Source: Pythium myriotylum
Lineage: Eukaryota > Oomycota > Peronosporomycetes > Pythiales > Pythiaceae
Direction: 5' to 3'
Assembly (NCBI GenBank): GCA_023091665.1
Contig: JALJCQ010000009.1
Span: 1,116,001 to 1,180,000, forward strand
DNA length: 64,000 nucleotides
The notes under the pieces are model-generated. The model was not told the origin of the DNA. It worked only from the letters and a program-made list of their open reading frames with translations, and searched no databases. Below, piece after piece: positions 50,384 to 63,656 of this stretch. Position numbers and translations under genes: made by a program. Each line of letters begins with the position of its first letter. The first letter of the stretch is position 1.

Positions 50384-51271
50384 AGTTGATACTTTGCTGA
50401 CTTGATTGCAAGGAGCAACAGAGGTTGCCTTGTACATACACATCGTAGAGCCATTTCCGTTTTTATATTGGTTCTTGTTCCAGTGGGCATATGTATCTCC
50501 AGAGACCAGTTGATATCAGGGACTCCGCGGTGCAGGGGCTGCATTCATCCAGTGGAGCTTCTTCACTCTGGGTCGTCCATCTCTCTGACGAGGTACAGTA
50601 CACTGGATACTCCAGACTGGGAGACACGTTTGTGTCTGAGGTTGCAGTTTGGCGTCAGACGCAGCGAGCAAGGTCGCAAGTTTACGCAGCGCTTTGCTGT
50701 CGGTGGACTCGCAGAACTTGTGTCCGATGGTCGCGGGGCGAGTTGAAGATCGGCGTTAACTGGGACTTGGGCGTGGCTCGGATTACTCGGGCAGGTGACG
50801 CGAGCCACCACGGACTAAACAGCAGTCCTCTGTGCCCACCAGCCATATACAGAGGCGATCTAGCAAATCCGTTGACGCATCTTACCGTACGATGCGTCAA
50901 TGGATTTGTCAAGCAATTGGCGATAACTCACGACTTGGATGTCGCCCAATTTATGTCAATTACAATGTTGCGAATGTTCAGTGACTATCCTCCACGTCGG
51001 ATCTTCAACTGAAAGCCTCCTCGTCCAAGGCAGCTGGTGTGTCGGTGTTGGCCATGGAACAGGCAGCGCTTGGGTTCTCAGCTGCTTCGTGGCGCATGTC
51101 TCCATCCTTGGGAGTACAAATTGAATACACCCTCTGAGAGTACTCGGCTCTCTCGGCCTGGTGGTGTCCCTCCAACTCGGCATTCGGATCGCAATTTCAT
51201 TCTCCAACTTGCCTCGCCCCGCACAAGAGCGCAGCCTTCCAAGCCACCAAGTCAGCTCCCAGTCTTCTGCA
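50384..51271. other. Intergenic region between DRS1 and GH30 paralogue 1
   Basis: About 890 bp with no convincing gene. An open frame at 50491-51012 lacks domains, and part of it comes from an inverted repeat. The segment contains the hairpin at 50864-50908. Confidence 0.5.
50864..50908. repeat. 18-bp inverted repeat with 9-base loop
   Basis: Left arm CAAATCCGTTGACGCATC (50864-50881), loop TTACCGTAC, right arm GATGCGTCAATGGATTTG (50891-50908). The arms pair at all but one position, which is a G/T wobble in RNA. It is neither coding nor adjacent to a stop codon. It could be a MITE remnant, a transcribed hairpin or a cruciform-forming site. Confidence 0.85.
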
Positions 51272-53311
51272 ATGGTTCGCGGTGTCGAATCCACGCCGCT
51301 CACCGCCACGAATGGCGATGCTTCATCTCGACGCTCTGACCGCCGCTGGGTCGTCTCCCTTCTCACTGTCGGTGCCGGACTCGCCCTTCTGGGCTATCAA
51401 GCTTCTCGTGAGGGTGCGGCTGTGTTCCAAGACTCTGCCGAAGGCTTGAACTCCCAGGGCACGCGCTCGCTCGCCGAGTTCACGCAGCAGAGACCGACCG
51501 GATGTGGTCCCATCTCCGTGTGGCAGAGCTCATACGCCTACAACAAGACTCGCATGATGCAACAGCTTCCGTCGCTCTTGTTTTCCAGGAAGCCCGCCAA
51601 ACCGGCCTCCGTAATCTCAGTCGACAGCTCCAAGAAGTACCAGGAGATCTTAGGCTTCGGCGGAGGCTTCACCGAGGCGTCGGGCCGCAACTTCGTCAAG
51701 CTGCCCAAGAACAAGCAACAGGAAGTGCTGCAGCTCTACTTCGACAAGGAAAAGGGCTCGGGCTACACGTACGGTCGTGTGCCGATGGGCTCGACCGACT
51801 TCTCGGTCTACTCGTACACGCATTTGAATGTCTCGGGTGACGTCGAGCTCAAGTTCTTCGACGACAACCTAACTGAGGACTCGCAGCACATCATTCCGCT
51901 AGTGCAAGGTGCGCTCTCCAAGAACCCGGACATGAAGTTCATGCTGTCGCCGTGGAGTCCGCCAAGCTGGATGAAGGCGGCCGACCCAGCTCGCAACTAC
52001 ACGCCTTCGATGCTGGGCTCCGCGATTCCGAACGGACTCATCCCAGAGTACCGCCTGCCGTGGGCCAAGTACTTTTCCCGGTTCATGTCAGCGTACAAGA
52101 AGCGCGGCATCAAGTTCTGGGGACTCACGCCGCAGAACGAACCTGAGTTTGCGGCGCCGTGGGAGGCCTGTCGTAGTACGCCCGAGTTCCAAGCTGACTT
52201 TATCGGCGACTTCCTCGGGCCTGTTATTGCTCGAGACCACCCAGGCACCAAGATCATGGTGTACGATCACAACCGCGTGAGCGCTCCTCACTGGGCGCAG
52301 GTCCTTTACAGCCACCCGAAGGCCAGCAAGTACGTCCACGGACTCGCCTCCCACTGGTACAACAACAACGACCGCTACATGGACGGTATTGAGTTCCACG
52401 AGCGCAACAACGACACGCACTACGTGGACGAGTCGCGCTTCATGCTGTCGACAGAGTCATCCATCACGCCCGGCGTGGCTAAGGGCGACGAGGCCTGGGC
52501 ACGCGCGCAGCGCTACGCCCATAACATCATCACCGAGCTCAACAACTGGGTCAACGGCTGGCTCGACTGGAATCTCATTGTGAACCATTACGGTGGACCC
52601 AACCACCTGAGCTATTACTACGATGCCGGCATCGTCGTCAACGAGGATGAGAAAGATTACACGATTCAGCCGATTTACTACTTCATCCAGCACATCTCCA
52701 AGTACGCTTTGCCAGGCTCGCACCGCATTGACGCGCAGGTGGCGGTGCGCTTCAAGAAGCCCGGGCAGACTGGACTCAACGTCCACTTTCCGGCCGCGCT
52801 CCACAACTGTGACGGCAGCTCGCGCCAGAGCTTCTCTCTCGCCGACAGCAAGCTCCAGGTGAAGGGATCCGAGTTCTGTCTCGACGTCGTGCCGCGACTT
52901 GACGTCGGCGAAGACCAGCTTGAGATAGTCAAGTGCGCGAACGCGACCAACAAGTGGGCGACCTCGGCGAACGGCGCGATCCGCACGGGCGACGTCTGCC
53001 TCCAACTGTACAAGGGTTCGCACCAGGACGGCGCGCGCGTGACCATCGCCGAATGCCTCGACAAGCTACCGGGCTACCAGACGTGGGCTGTCAAGAACGA
53101 GCTCATCACGTCGGCCGACGCGCCGGAGAAGTGTGTTACCGCCGGCTACAGCTTCGTGCAGTCGGTCGCGTTCCTCACACCCGCCAACAAAAAGGTGCTG
53201 GTCGTGCTCAACGAGAACACCGAGGACGCTGACTTCGAGCTCCAGTACCAAGGTTCCTCGGTGGCGACGACCATCCCGGCCGGCGCGATCCGCACGTACC
53301 AGTGGGAGTAG
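51272..53311 (+). CDS. GH30 glucosylceramidase-like hydrolase, paralogue 1
   Basis: A 679-residue glycoside hydrolase family 30 protein. A short cytoplasmic N-terminus and one hydrophobic segment (VVSLLTVGAGLALLGY, about 27-42) suggest a signal anchor or signal peptide. The catalytic (beta/alpha)8 domain has GFGGGFTEAS, the acid/base Glu in NEPEFAAPWEAC (about 289) and the nucleophile Glu in LSTESS (about 395). In the C-terminal part, residues about 531-617 form a Cys/Trp-spaced beta-trefoil-like segment (FCLDV, VCLQLYKGS, YQTWAV) inserted before the final beta-sandwich strands (KKVLVVLNENTEDADFELQ). It probably cleaves beta-linked glucosyl lipids or glucans. The start was chosen by alignment with the paralogue at 56597. 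Confidence 0.9.
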   Translation: MVRGVESTPLTATNGDASSRRSDRRWVVSLLTVGAGLALLGYQASREGAAVFQDSAEGLNSQGTRSLAEFTQQRPTGCGPISVWQSSYAYNKTRMMQQLPSLLFSRKPAKPASVISVDSSKKYQEILGFGGGFTEASGRNFVKLPKNKQQEVLQLYFDKEKGSGYTYGRVPMGSTDFSVYSYTHLNVSGDVELKFFDDNLTEDSQHIIPLVQGALSKNPDMKFMLSPWSPPSWMKAADPARNYTPSMLGSAIPNGLIPEYRLPWAKYFSRFMSAYKKRGIKFWGLTPQNEPEFAAPWEACRSTPEFQADFIGDFLGPVIARDHPGTKIMVYDHNRVSAPHWAQVLYSHPKASKYVHGLASHWYNNNDRYMDGIEFHERNNDTHYVDESRFMLSTESSITPGVAKGDEAWARAQRYAHNIITELNNWVNGWLDWNLIVNHYGGPNHLSYYYDAGIVVNEDEKDYTIQPIYYFIQHISKYALPGSHRIDAQVAVRFKKPGQTGLNVHFPAALHNCDGSSRQSFSLADSKLQVKGSEFCLDVVPRLDVGEDQLEIVKCANATNKWATSANGAIRTGDVCLQLYKGSHQDGARVTIAECLDKLPGYQTWAVKNELITSADAPEKCVTAGYSFVQSVAFLTPANKKVLVVLNENTEDADFELQYQGSSVATTIPAGAIRTYQWE

Positions 53312-53465
53312 GTCTGTCGCTCTTGCACGGTGTGCATTGCTCCTTGGAGCTCTACATATGGCTACATTCCATTTCTTTAGTGACTATACAAATATACAGC
53401 TGTATGTCACTATTCTGGTTTCCTTGATTGGCTTGCATTCCCCCGTGAAGAGCTCTCGACGGACG

Positions 53466-54364
53466 ATGGCGGAGGAAGAGGCGATGACCGAGTCCGTGCC
53501 GCTGGCCATGGAGGACACGTTCACGCACTGGTCGCGGTACGTGGAGGTGGCATACGCCGACCGCGTGGTCGCCGTCAAGCAGGATCCCGACTCGTTCGTG
53601 CTCGGCACGACGGTCTGGGACTCGAGCAAGACCATGCTCAAGTTCATCGAGCAGCACGCGGCGCTCTTCCAGCAGTACGCGTCCATCTGCGAGCTCGGCT
53701 CGGGCTGCGGCGCGCTCGCGGGCATCGCAGCTGCGATCAACGCCAAGGGCCTCGCCGACATCGTGCTCACGGACATCGCGCCCGTCGTGCCCTGGCTCAA
53801 GGAGAACGTGCGCGACAACCTCTCGGACGCCGAGCGCGAGCGTGTGCGCGTTGAGGTCCACAACTGGTAGACGCACGCCCAGCTCTCAGTCTTGCGGCTC
53901 GTTTTGATATTGTGTTTTGCTTCAGGGGCACTCCGCCGACGACGCTCGGCGGGCCGTTCGACTGCATCCTCTGCGCCGACGTCGTGTACGAGAAGGACGC
54001 CGTGCGGCCGCTGTTCCAATCGATCCTCGCGCTCTCGCACCGCAAGACCGTGATCTACTTCGCCAACGAGCGACGTGCGCCCCACGTGCGCGACGAGTTC
54101 CTCTGGCACATGAAGACGTACTTCAACTGGAAGGAGATCGACCGCAGCGAGCTCGACACGGGGTACATCAAGGACGCCATTGAGGTGTTTGAGCTACGGC
54201 CAAAGAAGCGCAAGATCCCGGTGGAGATGCAGATCAAAGACGAAGACGAAGGCCGCGTGGTGCATCCACTGTGGAAAGGCAAGAACACGTCGCCTCGCGA
54301 GGACCCGCGAGACGGCGGCGCGGACCCGTACGATCGGGATCTATGGGAGGACCTGCTCAAGTGA
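53466..54364 (+). CDS. METTL21-like protein methyltransferase
   Basis: Exons 53466-53866 and 53926-54364 (59-bp intron) give 279 residues. It is a seven-beta-strand SAM-dependent methyltransferase of the Methyltransf_16/METTL21 group, which methylates Lys on proteins such as chaperones and elongation factors. Visible motifs are SAM-binding ELGSGCGALAG (about 78-88), LTDIAP after it, and CADVVYE, which supplies the DxxY motif typical of this group. The C-terminus is charged and ends in DLWEDLLK. The target protein is not known. It lies between two GH30 paralogues. Confidence 0.87.
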
Positions 54365-54527
54365 AGTCAAATTATTGTGGTAATACTGGCGTTATGCATT
54401 TTGGATTTTCAAGTGGAGCTCCATTGAGCTCTTTGAGATGACACGCAAAAGGCTGCTGAGACGAGGATGGAGATGCAAAGTGCTCTAAGCACGGTGGGTC
54501 AAAAACCCACCGGCGCGAGAAATCTGT

Positions 54528-56597
54528 CTACTCCCAAGTGAACGTGCGGATGGCACCACGTGGGATCGTCGTGGCGATGGCCGCGTCACCATACTGGAGC
54601 TCGAAGTCAGCGTCCTCCGTGTTCTCGTTGAGCACGACCACGACCTTCTTGTTCTCAGGCGTGATGAAGGACGCCGACTGCACGAATCCGTAACCGGCCG
54701 TGACGCACTTGTCCGGCGCCGCAAGAGAGTGCATGTGTCCGTCCTTGAAGGTCCACTTCTGGTGGTCCGCGTCGGCATCGTCGATGCACAGGCCCGTGGT
54801 GACACGAGCGCCGTTCAGTCCGGAACCCTTGTGGAGCTGCAGGCAGTGGCCAGCCATGCGGATGGAACCGTTAATGAACTTCCACGCCTGCTGCGTGTAA
54901 CGGCAGTCGACGAGTTCGACCTGACGGCCAATCCACTGCGGACGCAAGAGATCGATGCAGAAGTTGGTGCCGACCACCTGGAGCTTGCTGTCCTCGGTCA
55001 CGCGGATGGCTTGGCGCGAGCTGCCGTCGCACGAGTGGATCGCCGCAGGGTAGCGAACGTAGAGCTGCGGGTCACCAGGCTTCTCGAAGCGAGCAGAGAC
55101 CTGCGTGGAGATGCGGCGCGATCCCGGCGGGATGAACTTGGAGAAGTGCTGGATAAAGTAGTACATCGGCTGGATGAAGTAGTCCTTCTCCGTCTCGTCG
55201 ATGATGATCGGCGCATCACAGTTGTTGCCCAGGTGGTTCGGGCCACCGGTGTGGTCGAGGATCAAGTTCCAGTCAACCCAGCCCACAACCCAGTTGTTGA
55301 AGTCCGTCAGGATGTCATGAGCGTATCGCTGAGCACGGAACCAAGCTTCGTCACCCTTAGCAACACCCGGGCAGTTGCAGCTCTCGGTAGCCATGATGAA
55401 GCGGGACTCGTCAACGTAGTGCGTGTCGTTCACGCGCTCGTGGAACTCAACGCCGTCCATGTAGCGTTCGTTGTCGTACCAGTGGATCGCGATACCATCC
55501 ACGTACTTGCTGGCAGTTGGGTGCTTGAAGATCGTCTCGGCCCATTCGAGCACACTGGCGCGGTTGTGGTCAAATACCATGATCTTGACCTCGGGGTGGT
55601 CACGCTTCATGACTGGGCCAAGGAACTCCGCCACGAACTCGGCCTGGTAGGATGCGTTGTAGCCACACGCCTCCCAAGGCGCAGCAAACTCGGGCTCGTT
55701 CTGAGGTGTGAGGCCCCAGAAGTTGAGCCCCTTCTTCTTGTAGGCGGAGATGAAGCGTGAGAAGTAGTTGGCCCACGGCTTACGGTGGTCGTTGCTGAGA
55801 CCGTTCGGCAAGGCCGAGCCCAGCATGCTTGGCTTGTAGGACTCGTCCGCGCGCTTCATCCACGCAGGAGGGCTCCAGGGGGCGAGGAAGAGCTTGAGGT
55901 TCGGGTTCTTCTCCATCGCACGCTTGATGAAAGGGATGATGTGGTAAGTGTCTTGCTTGACCTCGTCGTCGAAGTGCACGAGGTCAAAGTCGTCGGTGAC
56001 ATTATCAAAGTTGTACGACTCGGTCGTGAAGTCGCACGAGCCCATGGGCACGCGACCGAACTCGTAGCCAGAGCCTTCTTCCTTGTCGAAGTAGAGCTTG
56101 AGCACTTCCTCCTGCTTCTCTTTCGAGAGTTTTTCGAACTGGAGCGCCGCGGCCTCCGTGAACGCGCCGCCAAAGCCAAAGATCTCCTGGAACTTCTTGG
56201 ATCCGTCCACCTCGATAAACGACGTCGCATCCGCTGACTTCTTGGACCACATGAGCCCCGTGACAGGCTCCATCATCTTGGTCTCGTTGTTCAGGTACGA
56301 GCTCTGCCAGCACTGGATCGTCGAGCCCTCCACGGCCGCAACGGCCGCGGCGCCATCACTAGCAGGCGACGAGAGCGCCGTGCCCGTCGTGGCCGTCACC
56401 GAGTCGCTCGCGCGGCCCGTGAGGCTGTAGCCGATGAGCGCGAGCCCCGCGCCGACCGTGAGCGCCGTGGCGCCCCAGCGGATGGCGTTGCGGCGGCGCT
56501 GCGCGGCGGCCTCGAGCGCGTCGTTGCCGGCGCCCAGCGAGGTCGTGCCGTAGGTCGTCGGGTTGCGCTGGCCGCTGGTGGTTCCCCCTCGCGCCAT
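54528..56597 (-). CDS. GH30 glucosylceramidase-like hydrolase, paralogue 2
   Basis: A 689-residue paralogue of the GH30 protein at 51272-53311, on the opposite strand. Same architecture: N-terminal hydrophobic anchor (TALTVGAGLALIGYSL, about 43-58), GFGGAFTEAA, acid/base NEPEFAAPWEACG, nucleophile in ATESCNCPG, then the trefoil-like segment (NFCIDLLRPQW, HCLQLHKGSGLNGARV, HQKWTFKDG) and terminal strands. The two paralogues have diverged at the protein level, unlike the recent duplicates elsewhere in the window, so this is an older duplication. An in-frame upstream ATG at 56666 is less likely. Confidence 0.9.
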   Translation of the reverse strand: MARGGTTSGQRNPTTYGTTSLGAGNDALEAAAQRRRNAIRWGATALTVGAGLALIGYSLTGRASDSVTATTGTALSSPASDGAAAVAAVEGSTIQCWQSSYLNNETKMMEPVTGLMWSKKSADATSFIEVDGSKKFQEIFGFGGAFTEAAALQFEKLSKEKQEEVLKLYFDKEEGSGYEFGRVPMGSCDFTTESYNFDNVTDDFDLVHFDDEVKQDTYHIIPFIKRAMEKNPNLKLFLAPWSPPAWMKRADESYKPSMLGSALPNGLSNDHRKPWANYFSRFISAYKKKGLNFWGLTPQNEPEFAAPWEACGYNASYQAEFVAEFLGPVMKRDHPEVKIMVFDHNRASVLEWAETIFKHPTASKYVDGIAIHWYDNERYMDGVEFHERVNDTHYVDESRFIMATESCNCPGVAKGDEAWFRAQRYAHDILTDFNNWVVGWVDWNLILDHTGGPNHLGNNCDAPIIIDETEKDYFIQPMYYFIQHFSKFIPPGSRRISTQVSARFEKPGDPQLYVRYPAAIHSCDGSSRQAIRVTEDSKLQVVGTNFCIDLLRPQWIGRQVELVDCRYTQQAWKFINGSIRMAGHCLQLHKGSGLNGARVTTGLCIDDADADHQKWTFKDGHMHSLAAPDKCVTAGYGFVQSASFITPENKKVVVVLNENTEDADFELQYGDAAIATTIPRGAIRTFTWE

Positions 56598-57239
56598 CGT
56601 CGCTGGCCGTTGCAAGTCGGTGAGTGAGTGGCTGGGGAGAGGGACCTCATGAGAGCCCGACTGCACGAGAGGAAGTGGAAATCCAAGCGGAAAGTGAGCT
56701 CTGTGAACGGTTTTATCGATTTGTAGAGGTACGAGGACCTAGGAATGCATCGCGAGGGTGAGCTCTTGGAGTCTGGCTCTAGGGGAACTATGCTTTATTA
56801 GAGGTACCTAGGATTCCATCCCGCTCGGTGCATCAACAAGACACAACCGACGACGAGCAGGATTGGCTGAAAAGCAGCCAAGAGAAGATTTGGTTACACC
56901 ACCGTCCCAGGGTACGTTGCTGTCGATGGAGCTGCGTGGCCTGGCAGTCCCAGCGGAGCGACGCCCGTGAGCCCAAAAGAGAGCGAAGGGAGTTCGAGAA
57001 CCACATCGAACGAGCGGCGACATCGCAGATTCAAGTGGAGTTTCACGGACTTTGAAACCGGTCGCGAATCTTCAGCAGGTTACACTGGCATAAAACGGAT
57101 TCTGAGATTCTGAGAAACAACATAAAAATATGTCGGCCAAGTTGAAGTGAAATATGTAGAGGGGTTCATAAAAAGCCACCACGTCGATAAGAGACGTCAG
57201 CGGAAGTTAAATAGCTACACTAGCTCCCCGTTTAATCCC
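56598..57239. other. Intergenic region between GH30 paralogue 2 and alpha-tubulin 1
   Basis: About 640 bp holding the GH30 promoter and the tubulin 3' end. A 13-base motif, GAGGTACCTAGGA or close variants, occurs near 56728-56743 and 56801-56813. No gene seen. Confidence 0.5.
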
Positions 57240-59209
<1,970 letters not shown>

Positions 59210-59520
59210 TACTCATGCGCCAAGAACTAAAGTGGCTTAAGGAACACGATAAGGCTCTGACAGAAGCGCCGTCGAGGTCTGGAGCAGAGTCGAGGCGGGC
59301 TTCAGGGAGCCGGATTGCATCTTCAAGGCCGTGAAGAACCCCTGGACGCTGATTCACCATGATGTGTTCAAGCTCGTTGGCGACTACGGACGAATGAAGC
59401 TGACATCCTGGACCTTGCTGAGCAGATGTACAGCAAGACCGACTTTGACTTCCTTCATTGCTGGGGGAATCTCAAGTCTTTCGCAAACAATGAGTCCCAA
59501 AGATCCGCGAAAGCGTGAGG
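59210..59520 (+). pseudogene. Relic of a transposon-associated NAM/MADF-like protein
   Basis: Broken coding traces in two frames. Around 59266-59390 one frame gives AVKNPWTLIHHDVFKLVGDYGR; after a frameshift and probable deletion, 59389-59516 gives ADILDLAEQMYSKTDFDFLHCWGNL. The xWxTIxHDVxKxxGxY and MYxxxxxxFxxxHCWxxL spacing resembles the NAM-like/MADF DNA-binding proteins that accompany Harbinger-type elements in oomycetes. No intact ORF, transposase or terminal repeats were found. The family assignment is from motif recall and should be searched. Confidence 0.5.
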
Positions 59521-59841
59521 CCCAGGTGCAGACAAATCAACAGTGCGAGCACGTGGGGCAGAAATGTGCTGAAGCTGCCGAACATGTTCATTGTCCACTG
59601 CGTCTGTCGTTGAGGAACTGCATATGGACACCAGTTAGATCGCTGGCGTCTTCTCACTGAGAGCTCTGTTTCCAATTACCGAGCTCAGGATGCCTTTGTT
59701 CGTAGTCTATGTGGCAATATCCGTAAGATCTGAAAAGCCAGAATATATTCGATGTTGGCAATCGATAAATGCATGCAAAGGCTACGTAAACAGCGCAATG
59801 ACTGCGACGTACGCTCGCCAGTTCATACCCACGACGAAGGC

Positions 59842-61655
<1,814 letters not shown>

Positions 61656-62576
61656 ATGGATCGGTACGAGCGAGGAGCGCTGTTGGGCGAGGGTACGTTC
61701 GGTATCGTGCACGCCGCCGTGCAGAAGAGCACGGGGCGGCGCGTCGCCATCAAGCAGTTCAAGCGCGGCAAGTTCAAGGACGGCGTCGAGTTCACGGCGC
61801 TGCGCGAAGTCAAGCTCCAGACCGAGCTCAAGCACCCGAACGTCGTGGAGCTGCTCGATGTCTTCGTCCACAACGACACGATGAACGTCGTGTTCGAGAT
61901 CCTGCCCAACAACCTGGACAACGTGATCAAGGACAAGTCGATCGTGCTCACGCAGGCCGACATCAAGGCGTACATGAAGATGCTGCTCGAAGGACTGGCC
62001 TACTGCCATGAACACTATGTGCTCCACCGCGATCTCAAGCCCGAGAACTTGCTGATTGGCTCGGATGGACAGGTCAAGATTGGCGATTTCGGTCTGGCGC
62101 GCATCTATGGAAGTCCGAACCGCAACATGACTTCGATGGTGTGTACGATCTGGTACCGACCACCGGAACTGCTCTTTGGCGCGAGAGAGTACAGTGGGTC
62201 GGTAGATATGTGGGGCGTCGGGTGCATCTTCGCCGAGCTCATGCTGCGCACTCCCTACCTGACCGGCATGAATGAGATTGACCAATTGGGCAAGATCTTC
62301 CATGCGTTGGGAACTCCGTCGGAAGATGTGTGGCCGGGCATGACCTCATTGCCCAACTACATCGAGTTCACGTCGAACGCCGCGCCCCCACTGTCAGCAA
62401 TTTTCTCGGCGGCGTCCGAGGACGCGTTGGATCTGCTCGGGAAACTTCTCAAGTACAACCCGTCAGAGCGACCGACCGCCGAGGAGGCGCTCAAGCACCC
62501 GTACTTTTCGAACGCGCCAGCTCCGACTCCTACTGAGAAGCTTCCATCTACACAACCAGACCCAGCGAAAGCTTGA
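61656..62576 (+). CDS. CDK7: Cyclin-dependent kinase 7 (CAK/TFIIH kinase)
   Basis: A 306-residue Ser/Thr kinase. In other eukaryotes CDK7 with cyclin H activates cell-cycle CDKs and phosphorylates the RNA polymerase II C-terminal domain within TFIIH. Markers are GEGTFGIV, AIKQFKRGKFKDGVEFTALREVKL (TALRE cyclin helix, as in CDK7), HRDLKPENLL, DFGLARIYGSPNR (SPNR is a CDK7 hallmark), WYRPPELLFGAREY, and FSNAPAPTP near the C-terminus, like the FSNRPGPTP of animal CDK7. The start at 61656 begins three residues before the kinase domain. A slightly longer start at 61632 exists. Confidence 0.93.
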   Translation: MDRYERGALLGEGTFGIVHAAVQKSTGRRVAIKQFKRGKFKDGVEFTALREVKLQTELKHPNVVELLDVFVHNDTMNVVFEILPNNLDNVIKDKSIVLTQADIKAYMKMLLEGLAYCHEHYVLHRDLKPENLLIGSDGQVKIGDFGLARIYGSPNRNMTSMVCTIWYRPPELLFGAREYSGSVDMWGVGCIFAELMLRTPYLTGMNEIDQLGKIFHALGTPSEDVWPGMTSLPNYIEFTSNAAPPLSAIFSAASEDALDLLGKLLKYNPSERPTAEEALKHPYFSNAPAPTPTEKLPSTQPDPAKA

Positions 62577-62917
62577 TCTTTGTCATTCACGATAGGAAAG
62601 GAAGTGTTCTGGTCGTGAGATAAGCAGCAGAGGGCGAGGCAATTATATAAGTGTCACTACCTCAAGTTGTGACTATTCCTCATGATGCTGCGACTATCTT
62701 TGGAACTGGATCATGCTTCACCATCTTATGTGTCTCTACTGCAAGCAGTGATTGCACTTTACCGTCCTCTCTCCTCTTCTGAAGCTTGTGGTGCATAACG
62801 CGTGTAGGATCCAGGTTAAGGCAGAGAGAAAGAGTCCCCACATAGGCGAAAGACTAGGTTCTTCGTCCCACTCACGTCAAGATTCCTCCGTTCCGAACGC
62901 AACGTGACGGTACTGAG
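62577..62917. other. Intergenic region CDK7 to bactofilin
   Basis: About 340 bp; no gene. It contains TTATATAA at 62643-62650, a possible TATA-like element for the downstream gene, though some distance (about 270 bp) from its start. Confidence 0.45.
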
Positions 62918-63538
62918 ATGGAGGAAGTCCCTGTGCCTCGCAACCCACCACCCAAGCCCAAGCGAACAAATGTCCCGTCGACTGCAATCGCTGAAGATGA
63001 TGGATACTCTGACACAGACTACGGCGTCTCTCCGGCTCGCCGAGGTCGCAACACTCGTCTGGAGCGACAGACAGACTCTCCTCCCCACACACCAACGTAT
63101 CCACCTGCACGGAATGTGAAGGTTCCCATAGTGGATGCTGAACCAGAGACGACGATCGGTGTCGCAGTGAAGATGAAGGGTGAGCTGAGTTTTGAGCGGT
63201 TGTTGCGGATTGAGGGTGAGTTCGAAGGCAAGCTGGTGTCAAAGGGCTCTTTGGTCGTCGGAACTAAGGGGGTTCTGACGGGGAACGTGGAGAACATGAA
63301 GGAGGTTTACGTCACGGGAGGCAAGATCGTTGGCAACGTTACAGTGGATAAGCTGGTCCTGCGGGACAAGGCTCAAGTGTTTGGCAATATCACTGCCAAG
63401 ACTGTGAAGATTGATCCCGACTGCATTGTGATCGGTCGTCTCAACGTGAACCCACAAGCTCCGGAGCGAATCAATGAGAAAGGAGAGATTGTAAAGGACG
63501 AGGGCGACGGTGCAGGCGTAGCACAGGCAAAGGCGTAG
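62918..63538 (+). CDS. Bactofilin-family polymer-forming protein
   Basis: A 206-residue protein whose residues about 80-180 match the bactofilin (DUF583) beta-helix domain: GVAVKMKGELSFERLLRIEGEFEGKL, GSLVVGTKGVLTGNV, GGKIVGNVTVDKLVLRDKAQVFGNI and CIVIGRL. Bactofilins are bacterial cytoskeletal proteins that polymerise without nucleotide, often at membranes. The N-terminal 75 residues are Pro/Arg/Ser-rich and disordered, and the C-terminus is short and acidic, as in bacterial members with variable tails. No membrane segment or organelle presequence is obvious. Presence in a nuclear oomycete locus between CDK7 and BUD23 suggests an old transfer that is now resident. Role in this organism unknown. 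Confidence 0.88.
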   Translation: MEEVPVPRNPPPKPKRTNVPSTAIAEDDGYSDTDYGVSPARRGRNTRLERQTDSPPHTPTYPPARNVKVPIVDAEPETTIGVAVKMKGELSFERLLRIEGEFEGKLVSKGSLVVGTKGVLTGNVENMKEVYVTGGKIVGNVTVDKLVLRDKAQVFGNITAKTVKIDPDCIVIGRLNVNPQAPERINEKGEIVKDEGDGAGVAQAKA

Positions 63539-63656
63539 CAAGTACTAGTAGGATAGAGTTAGCACTGACCAACAGTATTTAAGCCGCGTCATATATATAC
63601 AGAAACCCATGGCGCTGCCACATTTTCGTGGCCATCCTCGTGCAATGCGAGAAACT

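Noticed and set aside
50491..51012. 173-codon ORF after DRS1
   Set aside because: No domain, and part of the translation recurs on the opposite strand because of the hairpin at 50864-50908.
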